Assembly (NCBI GenBank): GCA_020438865.1
Contig: JAGQTU010000001.1
Location: 69,040-133,039 of the forward strand
Length of the DNA stretch: 64,000 bases
Origin: Mycobacterium sp.
GTDB lineage: Bacteria > Actinomycetota > Actinomycetes > Mycobacteriales > Mycobacteriaceae
Direction: 5' to 3'
Shown one piece after another: positions 27,493 to 35,320 of the stretch. The notes under the pieces were generated by a model, which did no database searches, was not told the DNA's origin, and worked only from the letters and a program-made list of their open reading frames with translations. Each line of letters starts with the position of its first letter. The first letter of the stretch is position 1. The translations under genes and the position numbers were made by a program.

Positions 27493-28737
27493 GTGGATTT
27501 CGCCCTGCCCGAACACCTTCCGGGACTGCTCGCCGAGATGGACGCGTTCATCGAGGCGGAGATCAAACCGCTCGAGCGTGAGCACATGCAGTACTTCGAC
27601 CGCCGCCGCGAGTTCGCCCGCACCGACATCGAGAACGGCGGCATCCCGCGGCGGGAGTGGGAGGACCTGCTCGACGAGATGCGCCGACGCGCCGATGCGG
27701 CCGGGTGGTTGCGCTACGGCCTGCCGTCGAAGTTCGGCGGCCGCGACGGCAGCAACCTCGACATGGCGGTGATCCGGGAACACCTGGCGCACAAGGGCCT
27801 CGGCCTGCACAACGACCTGCAGGACGAGTCGTCGATCGTCGGCAACTTCCCGCAGATCATCATGATGGATCGGTTCGGCACCGAGGAGCAGAAGGCCGAG
27901 TGGATCGAGGCGATGCTGACCGGCAAGCGGTCGATGGCCTTCGGCCTCACCGAACCCGCGCACGGCAGCGACGCCACCTGGCTGGAGACCCGCGCCGGGC
28001 GGGACGGGGACGACTGGGTGATCAACGGTTCGAAGCGGTGGAACACCGGGGTGCACCGCGCCACCCACGACCTGGTCTTCGCGCGCACCTCCGGGGAGCC
28101 CGGCCAGGCCCGCGGCATCACCGCGTTCCTGGTGCCCTGCGACGCCAAGGGTTTCGAGGTGCCGTACTACTGGTGGACGTTCAACATGCCCAGCGACCAC
28201 GCCGAGGTGGAGTTGCGCGACGTCCGGGTGCCCGCCGACGCGGTGCTGGGCCCGGTGGACCACGGCCTGGAGGTGGCCCAGACCTTCCTGCACGAGAACC
28301 GGATTCGGCAGGCGGCCAGCAGCCTGGGTGCCGCGCAGTACTGCATCGACCGGGCCGTGGCCTACGCCGGTGAGCGGGTGACGTTCGGCAAGCCGCTGGC
28401 GGTCAACCAGGCGGTGCAGTGGCCGCTCGTGGAACTGCAGACCGAGGCCCAGATGGTGCGGCTGTTGGTGTACTACGCCGCCTGGCACCTGGACCGCAAC
28501 CATCACCTCGAGGTGTCCGACAAGGTCTCGATGGCCAACTACCGCGCCAACCGGTTGGTGTGCGAGGCCGCCGACCGGGCCATGCAGATCCACGGCGGTA
28601 TCGGATACAGCCGGCACGAGCCGTTCGAGCACATCTACCGTCACCACCGCCGGTACCGCATCACCGAGGGCGCCGAGGAGATCCAGATGCGGCGGGTGGC
28701 CCAGCGGATGTTCAAGTTCGGCAGGCCGGCCCGCTGA
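27493..28737 (+). CDS. acyl-CoA dehydrogenase family protein, ACAD10/11-LvaC type context
   Basis: 414 residues. An unusually acidic N-terminal helix (AEMDAFIEAEIKPLEREHMQY, partly quoted) is followed by flavin motif MAFGLTEPAHGSDATWLETR (part) near 155, VELRDVRVPADAVLG, and the closing loop RYRITEGAEEIQMRRVAQRM (part) with the Glu retained. It is directly followed by an APH-fold kinase-like gene and a DUF6285 gene. In animals ACAD10/11 fuse these first two domains, and in Pseudomonas LvaC works with LvaA/LvaB. It may therefore act on phosphoacyl-CoA rather than do classical beta-oxidation. A good ribosome-binding site (AAGGAG) precedes GTG 27493. Confidence 0.9.
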   Translation: MDFALPEHLPGLLAEMDAFIEAEIKPLEREHMQYFDRRREFARTDIENGGIPRREWEDLLDEMRRRADAAGWLRYGLPSKFGGRDGSNLDMAVIREHLAHKGLGLHNDLQDESSIVGNFPQIIMMDRFGTEEQKAEWIEAMLTGKRSMAFGLTEPAHGSDATWLETRAGRDGDDWVINGSKRWNTGVHRATHDLVFARTSGEPGQARGITAFLVPCDAKGFEVPYYWWTFNMPSDHAEVELRDVRVPADAVLGPVDHGLEVAQTFLHENRIRQAASSLGAAQYCIDRAVAYAGERVTFGKPLAVNQAVQWPLVELQTEAQMVRLLVYYAAWHLDRNHHLEVSDKVSMANYRANRLVCEAADRAMQIHGGIGYSRHEPFEHIYRHHRRYRITEGAEEIQMRRVAQRMFKFGRPAR

Positions 28738-28738
28738 C

Positions 28739-29710
28739 GTGGCGACCGGAGACCTGGCCGCCGGGCTGACCGAGGTGCTGCGCCCGCTGCTGGGCGCCGA
28801 CACCGGCGTGGACAACCTGCGGGCGCTGACCGGCGGAGCCAGCCGCACCACGTGGGCCTTCGACGCGGTGACCGGGCCGGACCGCCGCGCGCTGATCCTG
28901 CGCACCGCGCCGACCGACGACATCCACGCCGGGATGGAGCTGGAGGCCGCGGTGCAGGCGGCCGCGGCCGCCGCCGGCGCCCCGGTGCCGCACGTGCTGG
29001 TCGCATCGGATTCGGCTGCCGCACTGGGTAACCCGTTCCTGATCTGCGACGAGATCGCGGGTGAGACCATCGTGCGGCGGATCCAGCGCAAGCTCGACGA
29101 CGGCGGCCGCCGGGAGCTGTTGGTGCAGTGTGCGCAGGCGCTGGCCGCGATCCACCGCGCCGAGACGACCGCACCCGGCCTGGCCGAGCAGGACCCGCTG
29201 GCACAGTGGCGCGAGATGCTCGACGCGATGGCCGACACCACCGCCACCTTCGAGTGGGCGTTTCGCTGGTTGGCCGCCAACCGGCCCGCGCCGTCGCCAA
29301 CCTGCCTGGTGCACGGCGACTTCCGGATGGGCAACCTGATCGTCGACGGCTCCCGGCTGGCCGCCGTGCTGGACTGGGAACTGGTGCACATCGGCGAGCG
29401 GTACCAGGACCTGGCCTGGTTCTGCATCCGGGCCTGGCGGTTCGGGGCGCCGGCGAGCCTGGCCGCGGGCGGACTCGGCAGCATCGACGACTTCGTCGCC
29501 GCCTACGAGCAGGCCGGCGGTTCCCCGGTGGATCGCGCGGCCCTGCGCTGGTGGCTGGTGCTCGGCACGCTGGGCTGGGGGGTGATCTGCCGGTTCCAGG
29601 CCGAGCGGCACCTGTCCGGCCAGACCCGGTCGGTGGAACTCGCCGCGATCGGGCGGCGCGTCTGCGAAACCGAGTGGGACGTACTCGACCTGCTGGAGGC
29701 GGCCCCGTGA
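28739..29710 (+). CDS. APH-fold phosphotransferase, LvaA / ACAD10-11 kinase-domain type
   Basis: 323 residues. The aminoglycoside-phosphotransferase fold is clear: N-lobe LTGGASRTTWAFDAV, catalytic loop CLVHGDFRMGNLIVDG with Asp and Asn, metal motif AVLDWELVHIG (DWE), then YQDLAWFCIRAWRFG. Antibiotic kinases are only distant relatives; proteins of this subgroup next to acyl-CoA dehydrogenases phosphorylate hydroxyacyl-CoA. GTG 28739 begins 1 nt after the dehydrogenase stop, and the 3' end overlaps the DUF6285 gene by 4 nt, so the three should be made together. Confidence 0.9.
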   Translation: MATGDLAAGLTEVLRPLLGADTGVDNLRALTGGASRTTWAFDAVTGPDRRALILRTAPTDDIHAGMELEAAVQAAAAAAGAPVPHVLVASDSAAALGNPFLICDEIAGETIVRRIQRKLDDGGRRELLVQCAQALAAIHRAETTAPGLAEQDPLAQWREMLDAMADTTATFEWAFRWLAANRPAPSPTCLVHGDFRMGNLIVDGSRLAAVLDWELVHIGERYQDLAWFCIRAWRFGAPASLAAGGLGSIDDFVAAYEQAGGSPVDRAALRWWLVLGTLGWGVICRFQAERHLSGQTRSVELAAIGRRVCETEWDVLDLLEAAP

Positions 29711-30060
29711 GCGGGCTCAACGGCCGGCCCACCGCCGCCGAACTCGTCGCCGCCGTCGCCGAATTCCTGGAGGGCGACGTCCGGTCGGCCACCACCGGGT
29801 CGGTCAACTTCCACGCCCTCGTCGCGGCCAACGTGCTGCGCACCGTGCAACGCGAACTGCTCGACGAGGACGGCGACCGACCCCGGGCCGCCCTGACCAG
29901 ACTCGGCTACCCCGACGAGGACACCCTGGCCGCCGCCATCCGTTCCGGCGACCTCGACCGCCGCGGTGACGAGGTGCTGGCATGCCTGCGCGACGTGGTG
30001 CGGCATCGCCTGGCCATCGCCCATCCCGGATACGACCAAGCAGAGACTGGAGCGCCATGA
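29707..30060 (+). CDS. DUF6285 protein, LvaB-like partner
   Basis: 117 residues, mostly helical. PTAAELVAAVAEFLEGDV and then NFHALVAANVLRTVQREL are typical of the DUF6285 family, which I remember as consistently next to APH-fold kinases and acyl-CoA dehydrogenases and probably equivalent in position to LvaB. No catalytic motif, so an auxiliary subunit of the kinase is more likely than an enzyme. GTG start within the preceding stop (GTGA); its own stop overlaps the NTF2-like gene. Confidence 0.78.
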   Translation: MSGLNGRPTAAELVAAVAEFLEGDVRSATTGSVNFHALVAANVLRTVQRELLDEDGDRPRAALTRLGYPDEDTLAAAIRSGDLDRRGDEVLACLRDVVRHRLAIAHPGYDQAETGAP

Positions 30061-30440
30061 GCCTGACCAGAACCCGGATCGCCGACGTCGCCGACCGGTT
30101 GTTCGGCGCGATCGAACGCGGCGACCTCGACGCCCTGACCGCCATGTGGTCCGATGACGTCGTCGTGTGGCGCCAGGGCGGCGGCCGGGAGCGGGACAAG
30201 ACCCGGGCGCGAAGCGTCATCGCCTGGTTCGTCGACGCCACCACCGAGCGGCGCTACGAAGTGCTGGACCGCGAGTTCTTCGACACCGGATTCGTCCAGC
30301 AGCACATCCTGCACGCCACCAGCCGGGCCGGCGAAAAGGTGGCGCTGCGGGTGGGCATGGTGGTCAAGTTGGGAGACGACGGGCTGATCCGGCGGATCGA
30401 TGAATACCTCGACCCCGCCGAGTTGGCCCCGCTGCTGTGA
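30057..30440 (+). CDS. NTF2-like / SnoaL-type protein
   Basis: 127 residues with the cone-shaped NTF2-like fold pattern: helix RIADVADRLFGAIERGDLDAL, strand MWSDDVVVWRQ, and the C-terminal strand pair LRVGMVVKLGDDGLIRRIDEYLDP (parts). Members act as small isomerases, hydrolases or ligand-binding proteins. The ATG overlaps the DUF6285 stop, so it belongs to the same transcript. Substrate unknown. Confidence 0.82.
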   Translation: MSLTRTRIADVADRLFGAIERGDLDALTAMWSDDVVVWRQGGGRERDKTRARSVIAWFVDATTERRYEVLDREFFDTGFVQQHILHATSRAGEKVALRVGMVVKLGDDGLIRRIDEYLDPAELAPLL

Positions 30441-30458
30441 CGATCCGGATGGAGTGAC

Positions 30459-30989
30459 ATGACCGCCCTGCAATCGCTGCTCGCCGACCCCGCCACGGCC
30501 GGGGTCTGGAACCTGGTGCCCGCCCGATCCTCGGTCCGGTTCAGGAACAAGACGCTGTGGGGGCTGGTGCCCGTCAACGGGGAGTTCACCGACGTCAGCG
30601 GGGACGGTCAGATCACCGCGAAGGGCGCGGTGTTCGGCCGCGTCGACGTGCGCGCCGCCTCGGTGAAGACCGGAATCAAGAAGCGCGACGAGCACCTGTG
30701 CTCCCCCGACTTCTTCGACGCCGACGCGCACCCCGAGATCAGCGTCGTCGTCACCGATGTGACACCCACCGGGGAGGGCACCGCGGATCTGCGCACCGAG
30801 CTGACCGTGCGCGGAATCACCCGCCCGGTGCCGCTGTCGGCCACCATCGAGCACGCCGGTGACGGCACGGTGCGGATCTCGACGCAGACCACGGTGGATC
30901 GGACCGCGTTCGGCGTCAGCGGCAACATGGCCGGCATGATGCCGACGACGACCACGCTGATCGCCGACCTGGTGTTCGCGAAGGGCTGA
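30459..30989 (+). CDS. YceI family lipid-binding protein
   Basis: 176-residue YceI-like lipocalin-fold protein. WNLVPARSSVRFRNKTLWGL starts the barrel; KKRDEHLCSPDFFDADAHPEI is the family signature near residues 70-90. TTVDRTAFGVSGNMAGMMPT (part) closes it. There is no signal peptide, so it is probably cytoplasmic and may bind an isoprenoid or other lipid chain. It is the last gene of the same-strand string and is followed by a tandem palindrome and a new promoter. Confidence 0.88.
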   Translation: MTALQSLLADPATAGVWNLVPARSSVRFRNKTLWGLVPVNGEFTDVSGDGQITAKGAVFGRVDVRAASVKTGIKKRDEHLCSPDFFDADAHPEISVVVTDVTPTGEGTADLRTELTVRGITRPVPLSATIEHAGDGTVRISTQTTVDRTAFGVSGNMAGMMPTTTTLIADLVFAKG

Positions 30990-31027
30990 CCCGCGCGCCG
31001 GCCCGCAGCCGGAGCGGTTGGCCTACC

Positions 31028-31080
31028 CGGAATCCGCTATCACCGGCGATACCTGCTATCACCCGCGATAGCGGGATTCG
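31028..31080. promoter_or_regulatory. tandem palindromic element (TATC-N6-GATA twice) within a hairpin
   Basis: GCTATCACCGGCGATA (31036-31051) and GCTATCACCCGCGATA (31055-31070) are direct repeats differing at one base. Each is two-fold symmetric, with centres 19 bp apart, about two helical turns. The outer ends (31028-31041 and 31067-31080) also pair imperfectly. It lies after the yceI stop and about 70 bp before the promoter of the receiver gene. Tandem operators or a terminator are both possible. Confidence 0.5.
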
Positions 31081-31147
31081 GCGAAGCGTGTCCCTACCCG
31101 GACGGTGCTGGTGTGACGGATGTGGCCCACCGTCTGGCTGAACACCC

Positions 31148-31182
31148 TTGGACGCAGGAGTTTTCGCAGTAGCATCGGCCAG
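31148..31182 (+). promoter_or_regulatory. leaderless sigma-A-like promoter for the pseudo-receiver gene
   Basis: TTGGAC (31148-31153), a 16-bp spacer, TAGCAT (31170-31175), then seven bases to GTG 31183. Both hexamers and the start distance fit a leaderless transcript, which fixes the start of the gene. Confidence 0.6.
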
Positions 31183-31587
31183 GTGTCCCGCCCCGGCGCC
31201 AAGCCCCTCCATGTCCTGGTCTACAGCAGCAACGCCCGCACCCGCGAGCAGGTGCGGCTGGCCCTCGGCAAGCGGGTCCACCCGGAGCTGCCGGACCTGA
31301 CCTACACCGACGTGGCCACCGGTCCGATGGTGATTCAGCTGATGGACGAGGGCGGGTTCGACCTGGTGATCCTGGACGGTGAGGCCGCTCCGGTCGGCGG
31401 GATGGGCATTGCCAAGCAGCTCAAGGACGAGATCGAGAACTGCCCGCCGGTGCTGGTACTGACTGGCCGCGCCGACGATGCCTGGCTGGCCAGCTGGTCG
31501 CGGGCCGAGGCCGCCGTGCCCCACCCCATCGATCCGATCCGGCTTGGTGAAGCGGTGGTCGGTTTGCTGCGCGCGCCGGTACAATAA
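31183..31587 (+). CDS. single-domain response-regulator-like protein (degenerate receiver)
   Basis: 134 residues with receiver-domain layout and no output domain. The beta-1 acidic pair is replaced by Ser-Ser (VLVYSSN, S15-S16). The phosphoacceptor position D65 remains (LVILDGE), T94 remains (VLVLTGR), but the conserved Lys is His (AVPHPIDP, H114). Without the acidic pair Mg-dependent phosphorylation is unlikely, so it is probably a protein-interaction module. It lies directly upstream of nuoA, as Rv3143 does in M. tuberculosis, with which it shares TREQVRLALGKRVHPELP. The GTG start follows a leaderless promoter. Confidence 0.85.
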   Translation: MSRPGAKPLHVLVYSSNARTREQVRLALGKRVHPELPDLTYTDVATGPMVIQLMDEGGFDLVILDGEAAPVGGMGIAKQLKDEIENCPPVLVLTGRADDAWLASWSRAEAAVPHPIDPIRLGEAVVGLLRAPVQ

Positions 31588-31685
31588 ACGCACTCCAAAC
31601 ACCCTGTCGCCGTTGATGGTTCGGGCAGGGCGGTATGCGCTCAGCTGATCTAACCAAAATGCGACGGGTCGGCCGACAAGATCGC

Positions 31686-31691
31686 TAGGCT
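31686..31691 (+). promoter_or_regulatory. candidate -10 element of the nuo operon
   Basis: TAGGCT at 31686-31691 would start transcription near 31698, about 42 nt before nuoA. GAGGGAG at about 31720-31726 may be the ribosome-binding site. I see no clear -35. Confidence 0.35.
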
Positions 31692-31739
31692 GTGTCTCAA
31701 CTCACATCGACAGCCCAAGCGAGGGAGTGGCACAGCGGT

Positions 31740-32099
31740 ATGAGTCTTTACACGCCCATCCTGGTGCTCGGGGCGATCGCGGCTGCCTTCGCGGTGGTCT
31801 CTGTGGTGATCGCGCTGGTGATCGGGCCCCGCCGGTTCAACCGGGCCAAGCTGGAGGCCTACGAGTGCGGTATCGAACCGATGGCCGGTGAGCCGGTCGG
31901 CCAGCGATTCCCCATCAAGTACTACCTGACCGCGATGTTGTTCATCGTGTTCGACATCGAGATCGTGTTCCTCTACCCGTGGGCGGTGGCGTTCGACAAT
32001 CTGGGCACCTTCGCCCTGGTGGAGATGTTGATCTTCATGGCCACCGTGTTCGTCGCGTACGGGTACGTGTGGCGGCGGGGTGGCCTCGAGTGGGACTAG
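31740..32099 (+). CDS. nuoA: NADH-quinone oxidoreductase subunit A
   Basis: 119 residues, three transmembrane helices, a small membrane-arm subunit of complex I near the quinone site. [14 protein letters not shown] carries the conserved cytoplasmic-loop Cys. [27 protein letters not shown] (part) is the family signature with Asp/Glu in helix 2. ATG 31740 gives [11 protein letters not shown]. First gene of the 14-gene operon; overlaps nuoB by 10 bp. Confidence 0.96.
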   Translation: MSLYTPILVLGAIAAAFAVVSVVIALVIGPRRFNRAKLEAYECGIEPMAGEPVGQRFPIKYYLTAMLFIVFDIEIVFLYPWAVAFDNLGTFALVEMLIFMATVFVAYGYVWRRGGLEWD

Positions 32100-32644
32100 A
32101 AGAGGCGCTGCCGGGCGGCATCCTGCTGTCCACGGTGGAGAAGGTGGCGGGGTTCGTCCGCAAGGGATCGTTATGGCCGGCGACGTTCGGCCTGGCGTGC
32201 TGCGCGATCGAGATGATGGCGACGGCCTCGCCGCGGTTCGACATCGCCCGCTTCGGCATGGAGCGGTTCTCGGCCACGCCCCGGCAGGCCGATCTGATGA
32301 TCGTGGCGGGACGGGTGAGCCAGAAGATGGCGCCGGTGCTGCGCCAGGTGTACGACCAGATGGCCGAACCGAAATGGGTGCTGGCCATGGGGGTATGCGC
32401 CTCCAGCGGCGGAATGTTCAACAACTATGCGGTGGTGCAGGGCGTCGACCACGTGGTGCCGGTGGACATCTACCTTCCCGGGTGCCCGCCGCGCCCGGAG
32501 ATGCTGCTGCACGCGATCCTGACGCTGCACGCCAAGATCGCCGAGATGCCGCTCGGCGTGCACCGCGCCGAGGCGGTGGCGGCCGCCGAGCAGGCCGCGC
32601 TCGCGGCCCAGCCGACGATCGAGCTCAAGGGCCTGCTGCGGTGA
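32090..32644 (+). CDS. nuoB: NADH-quinone oxidoreductase subunit B
   Basis: 184 residues. Holds the terminal iron-sulfur cluster N2 that reduces quinone. Cys ligands are in [20 protein letters not shown] and [10 protein letters not shown]. The GTG start at 32090 gives [19 protein letters not shown], matching the M. tuberculosis protein and its length; the longer upstream frame is the nuoA shadow. Its end overlaps nuoC by 4 bp. Confidence 0.97.
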   Translation: MGLEEALPGGILLSTVEKVAGFVRKGSLWPATFGLACCAIEMMATASPRFDIARFGMERFSATPRQADLMIVAGRVSQKMAPVLRQVYDQMAEPKWVLAMGVCASSGGMFNNYAVVQGVDHVVPVDIYLPGCPPRPEMLLHAILTLHAKIAEMPLGVHRAEAVAAAEQAALAAQPTIELKGLLR

Positions 32645-33309
32645 GCGAGCAGGACAGGGAAGTCGTCGGCGTTCGCCGTGGCATGTTCGGCATCAACGGC
32701 ACCGGCGACACCTCGGGCTACGGCCGGCTGGTGCGCGAGGTCGCGCTGCCGGGCAGCACGCCGCGGCCCTACGGCGGCTACTTCGACGAGCTGGTCGACC
32801 GGCTGGCCGAGGTGCTCGGCGAGGACGAGTTCGCAGCGGCGGTCGAACGGATCGTGGTGTTCCGCGACCAGCTGACCCTGGAGATCCGTCGCGAACATCT
32901 GGTGGCGGTGGCGCAGGCGCTGCGGGACGACGAGTCGCTGCGCTTCGAACTGAGCTGCGGGGTGTCCGGAGTGCACTATCCCGAGGACACCGGGCGGGAA
33001 CTGCACGCGTACTACCCGCTGATGTCGATCACCCACAACCGCCGGTTGCAGCTGGAGGTGGCGTGCCCGGACGCCGATCCCCATGTGCCATCGCTGTTTT
33101 CGGTGTATCCGACGTGCGACTGGCACGAACGGGAAACGTACGACTTCTTCGGCATCGTGTTCGACGGGCACCCCGGGCTGACCCGGATCGAGATGCCCGA
33201 CGACTGGGTGGGCCATCCGCAGCGCAAGGACTATCCGCTGGGCGGCGTGCCGGTCGAGTACCACGGCGCCCAGATCCCGCCGCCCGACGAACGCAGGTCC
33301 TACCACTGA
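32641..33309 (+). CDS. nuoC: NADH-quinone oxidoreductase subunit C
   Basis: 222 residues, 30-kDa peripheral subunit that packs on NuoD. The family core is present: [25 protein letters not shown] (part), [24 protein letters not shown] (part) and [12 protein letters not shown]. The N-terminal 40 residues are Gly-rich and variable. GTG 32641 overlaps the nuoB stop. C and D are separate genes, unlike the fused NuoCD of E. coli. Confidence 0.96.
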   Translation: MSEQDREVVGVRRGMFGINGTGDTSGYGRLVREVALPGSTPRPYGGYFDELVDRLAEVLGEDEFAAAVERIVVFRDQLTLEIRREHLVAVAQALRDDESLRFELSCGVSGVHYPEDTGRELHAYYPLMSITHNRRLQLEVACPDADPHVPSLFSVYPTCDWHERETYDFFGIVFDGHPGLTRIEMPDDWVGHPQRKDYPLGGVPVEYHGAQIPPPDERRSYH

Positions 33310-34622
33310 TGAGCGAACACATCATCGACGAAGGCGACGGCGTGATCGTCCTGGGCGGCCAGGACTGGGACGAGATCGTCGCGGCCGCCCGCCAGGGCGA
33401 GGCCGGTGAGCGCATCGTCGTCAACATGGGACCCCAGCACCCGTCGACGCACGGCGTGCTGCGGCTGATCCTGGAGATCGAGGGCGAGACGGTGACCGAG
33501 GCCCGGTGCGGCATCGGTTATCTGCACACCGGCATCGAGAAGAACCTGGAGTACCGCACCTGGACCCAGGGCGTGACGTTCGTGACCCGAATGGACTACC
33601 TGTCGCCGTTCTTCAACGAGACCGCATATTGCCTTGGCGTGGAACGGCTTCTGGACATCACCGATGACATCCCGCAGCGCGCGTCGGTGGTCCGGGTGAT
33701 GCTCATGGAGCTCAACCGCATCTCCTCGCATCTGGTCGCGCTGGCCACCGGCGGCATGGAACTGGGGGCGATGACGCCGATGTTCTTCGGCTTCCGGGAA
33801 CGTGAGCTGATCCTGACCGTCTTCGAGGCCATCACCGGGCTGCGGATGAACAACGCCTACATCCGCCCGGGCGGACTGGCCGCCGACCTGCCCGACGACG
33901 GTGCGGAGCGGGTCGAGGAACTGCTGAAGATCCTGCCCGGCCGGCTCCGCGAGCTCGAGGACCTGCTGACCGAGAGCTACATCTGGAAGGCCCGCACCCA
34001 GGGCATCGGCTACCTCGACCTGACCGGGTGCATGGCGCTGGGGATCACCGGCCCGGTGCTGCGCTCCACCGGGCTGCCGCACGACCTGCGTAAGTCCCAA
34101 CCCTATTGTGGTTACGAGACTTACGATTTCGATGTCATCACCGACACCGGCGCCGACTGCTACGGCCGCTACCTGATCCGGGTCGGCGAGATGCACGAGT
34201 CGCTCAAGATCGTCCGCCAGTGCCTCGACCGCCTGGAGCCGGGACCGGTGATGATTACCGACAAGAAGCTGGCCTGGCCCGCCGACCTGAAGCTGGGCCC
34301 GGACGGGCTGGGTAACTCTCCCGAGCACATCGCGAAGATCATGGGCACCTCGATGGAGGGGCTCATCCACCACTTCAAACTCGTCACCGAGGGCATCCGG
34401 GTACCGGCCGGCCAGGTGTACACCGCGGTGGAGTCGCCCCGCGGCGAGCTCGGCGTCCACATGGTCTCCGACGGAGGCACCCGGCCCTATCGGGTGCACT
34501 ACCGCGACCCGTCCTTCACGAATCTGCAAGCGGTGGCGGCGATGTGCGAGGGCGGCATGGTCGCCGACGTGATCGCCGCGGTGGCCTCGATCGACCCGGT
34601 GATGGGCGGTGTGGATAGATGA
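33309..34622 (+). CDS. nuoD: NADH-quinone oxidoreductase subunit D
   Basis: 437 residues, 49-kDa quinone-site subunit. [14 protein letters not shown] (conserved HPSTHG), [17 protein letters not shown], and the C-terminal [28 protein letters not shown] (part) are family signatures. No metal is bound in this hydrogenase-derived fold. ATG 33309 overlaps the nuoC TGA, and the 3' end overlaps nuoE by 4 bp. Confidence 0.97.
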   Translation: MSEHIIDEGDGVIVLGGQDWDEIVAAARQGEAGERIVVNMGPQHPSTHGVLRLILEIEGETVTEARCGIGYLHTGIEKNLEYRTWTQGVTFVTRMDYLSPFFNETAYCLGVERLLDITDDIPQRASVVRVMLMELNRISSHLVALATGGMELGAMTPMFFGFRERELILTVFEAITGLRMNNAYIRPGGLAADLPDDGAERVEELLKILPGRLRELEDLLTESYIWKARTQGIGYLDLTGCMALGITGPVLRSTGLPHDLRKSQPYCGYETYDFDVITDTGADCYGRYLIRVGEMHESLKIVRQCLDRLEPGPVMITDKKLAWPADLKLGPDGLGNSPEHIAKIMGTSMEGLIHHFKLVTEGIRVPAGQVYTAVESPRGELGVHMVSDGGTRPYRVHYRDPSFTNLQAVAAMCEGGMVADVIAAVASIDPVMGGVDR

Positions 34623-35320
34623 GCGTCGATCTGGTGCTGGGGCCGCGACCCGAGGAGCCCGGACCGCCGATCGGCGGGCGGGACTCGTATCCGGCCGAGG
34701 TGGTGAACCGGTTGACCACCGATGCGGCGACGATCATCGCCCGCTATCCGCACCCCCGTTCCGCGCTGCTACCGCTGCTGCACCTGGTGCAGTCCGAGGA
34801 CGGCTACCTCACCAAGGCCGGAATCGCCTTCTGCGCAAAGCAGTTGGATCTCACCGACGCCGAGGTGGTCGCGGTCGCCACGTTCTACTCGATGTACAGG
34901 CGCACCGAAACCGGCCAGTACCTGGTCGGCGTGTGCACCAACACGCTGTGCGCGATCATGGGCGGCGACGCCATCCTCGAGGCGCTGGAGACCGACCTCG
35001 GCGTGCACGCCGGACAGACCACCGGCGACGGGCTGATCACCTTGGAGCACATCGAGTGCAACGCGGCCTGCGACTACGCCCCGGTGGTGATGGTCAACTG
35101 GGAGTTCTTCGACAACCAAACCCCCGCCAGCGCACGCGAACTGGTCGAGTCCATCCGCGCCGGGCAGACTCCCCAACCCACCCGGGGTGCCCCGGTGTGC
35201 CCGTTCACCCAGACCGCGCGAACCCTGGCCGGGGTGGGGCCGCAGACCGCCGACACCACCGGACCCGGCGCCGCGACGCTGGCCGGGTTGCGGGTGGCCC
35301 GGGAACAGGACGAGTCATGA
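34619..35320 (+). CDS. nuoE: NADH-quinone oxidoreductase subunit E
   Basis: 233 residues, 24-kDa thioredoxin-like subunit with [2Fe-2S] cluster N1a. The four ligands are in [14 protein letters not shown] and [16 protein letters not shown]. The C-terminal 60 residues after [12 protein letters not shown] are Ala/Pro/Gly-rich and beyond the standard domain. ATG 34619 overlaps the nuoD stop; its own end overlaps nuoF. Confidence 0.96.
   Translation: MSVDLVLGPRPEEPGPPIGGRDSYPAEVVNRLTTDAATIIARYPHPRSALLPLLHLVQSEDGYLTKAGIAFCAKQLDLTDAEVVAVATFYSMYRRTETGQYLVGVCTNTLCAIMGGDAILEALETDLGVHAGQTTGDGLITLEHIECNAACDYAPVVMVNWEFFDNQTPASARELVESIRAGQTPQPTRGAPVCPFTQTARTLAGVGPQTADTTGPGAATLAGLRVAREQDES

Noticed and set aside
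25759..29484. A 1241-codon minus-strand open frame and other long antisense frames (for example 37773-40298, 12997-15477, 3473-5470).
   Set aside because: They lie opposite genes with unmistakable family motifs and are Arg/Gly/Pro/His-rich without domains. High G+C keeps such frames open by chance.
30990..31182. A longer N-terminus (from ATG 31120) for the receiver-like protein.
   Set aside because: The extra residues overlap the -35 and -10 of a good promoter and do not resemble a receiver domain; GTG 31183 fits a leaderless start.
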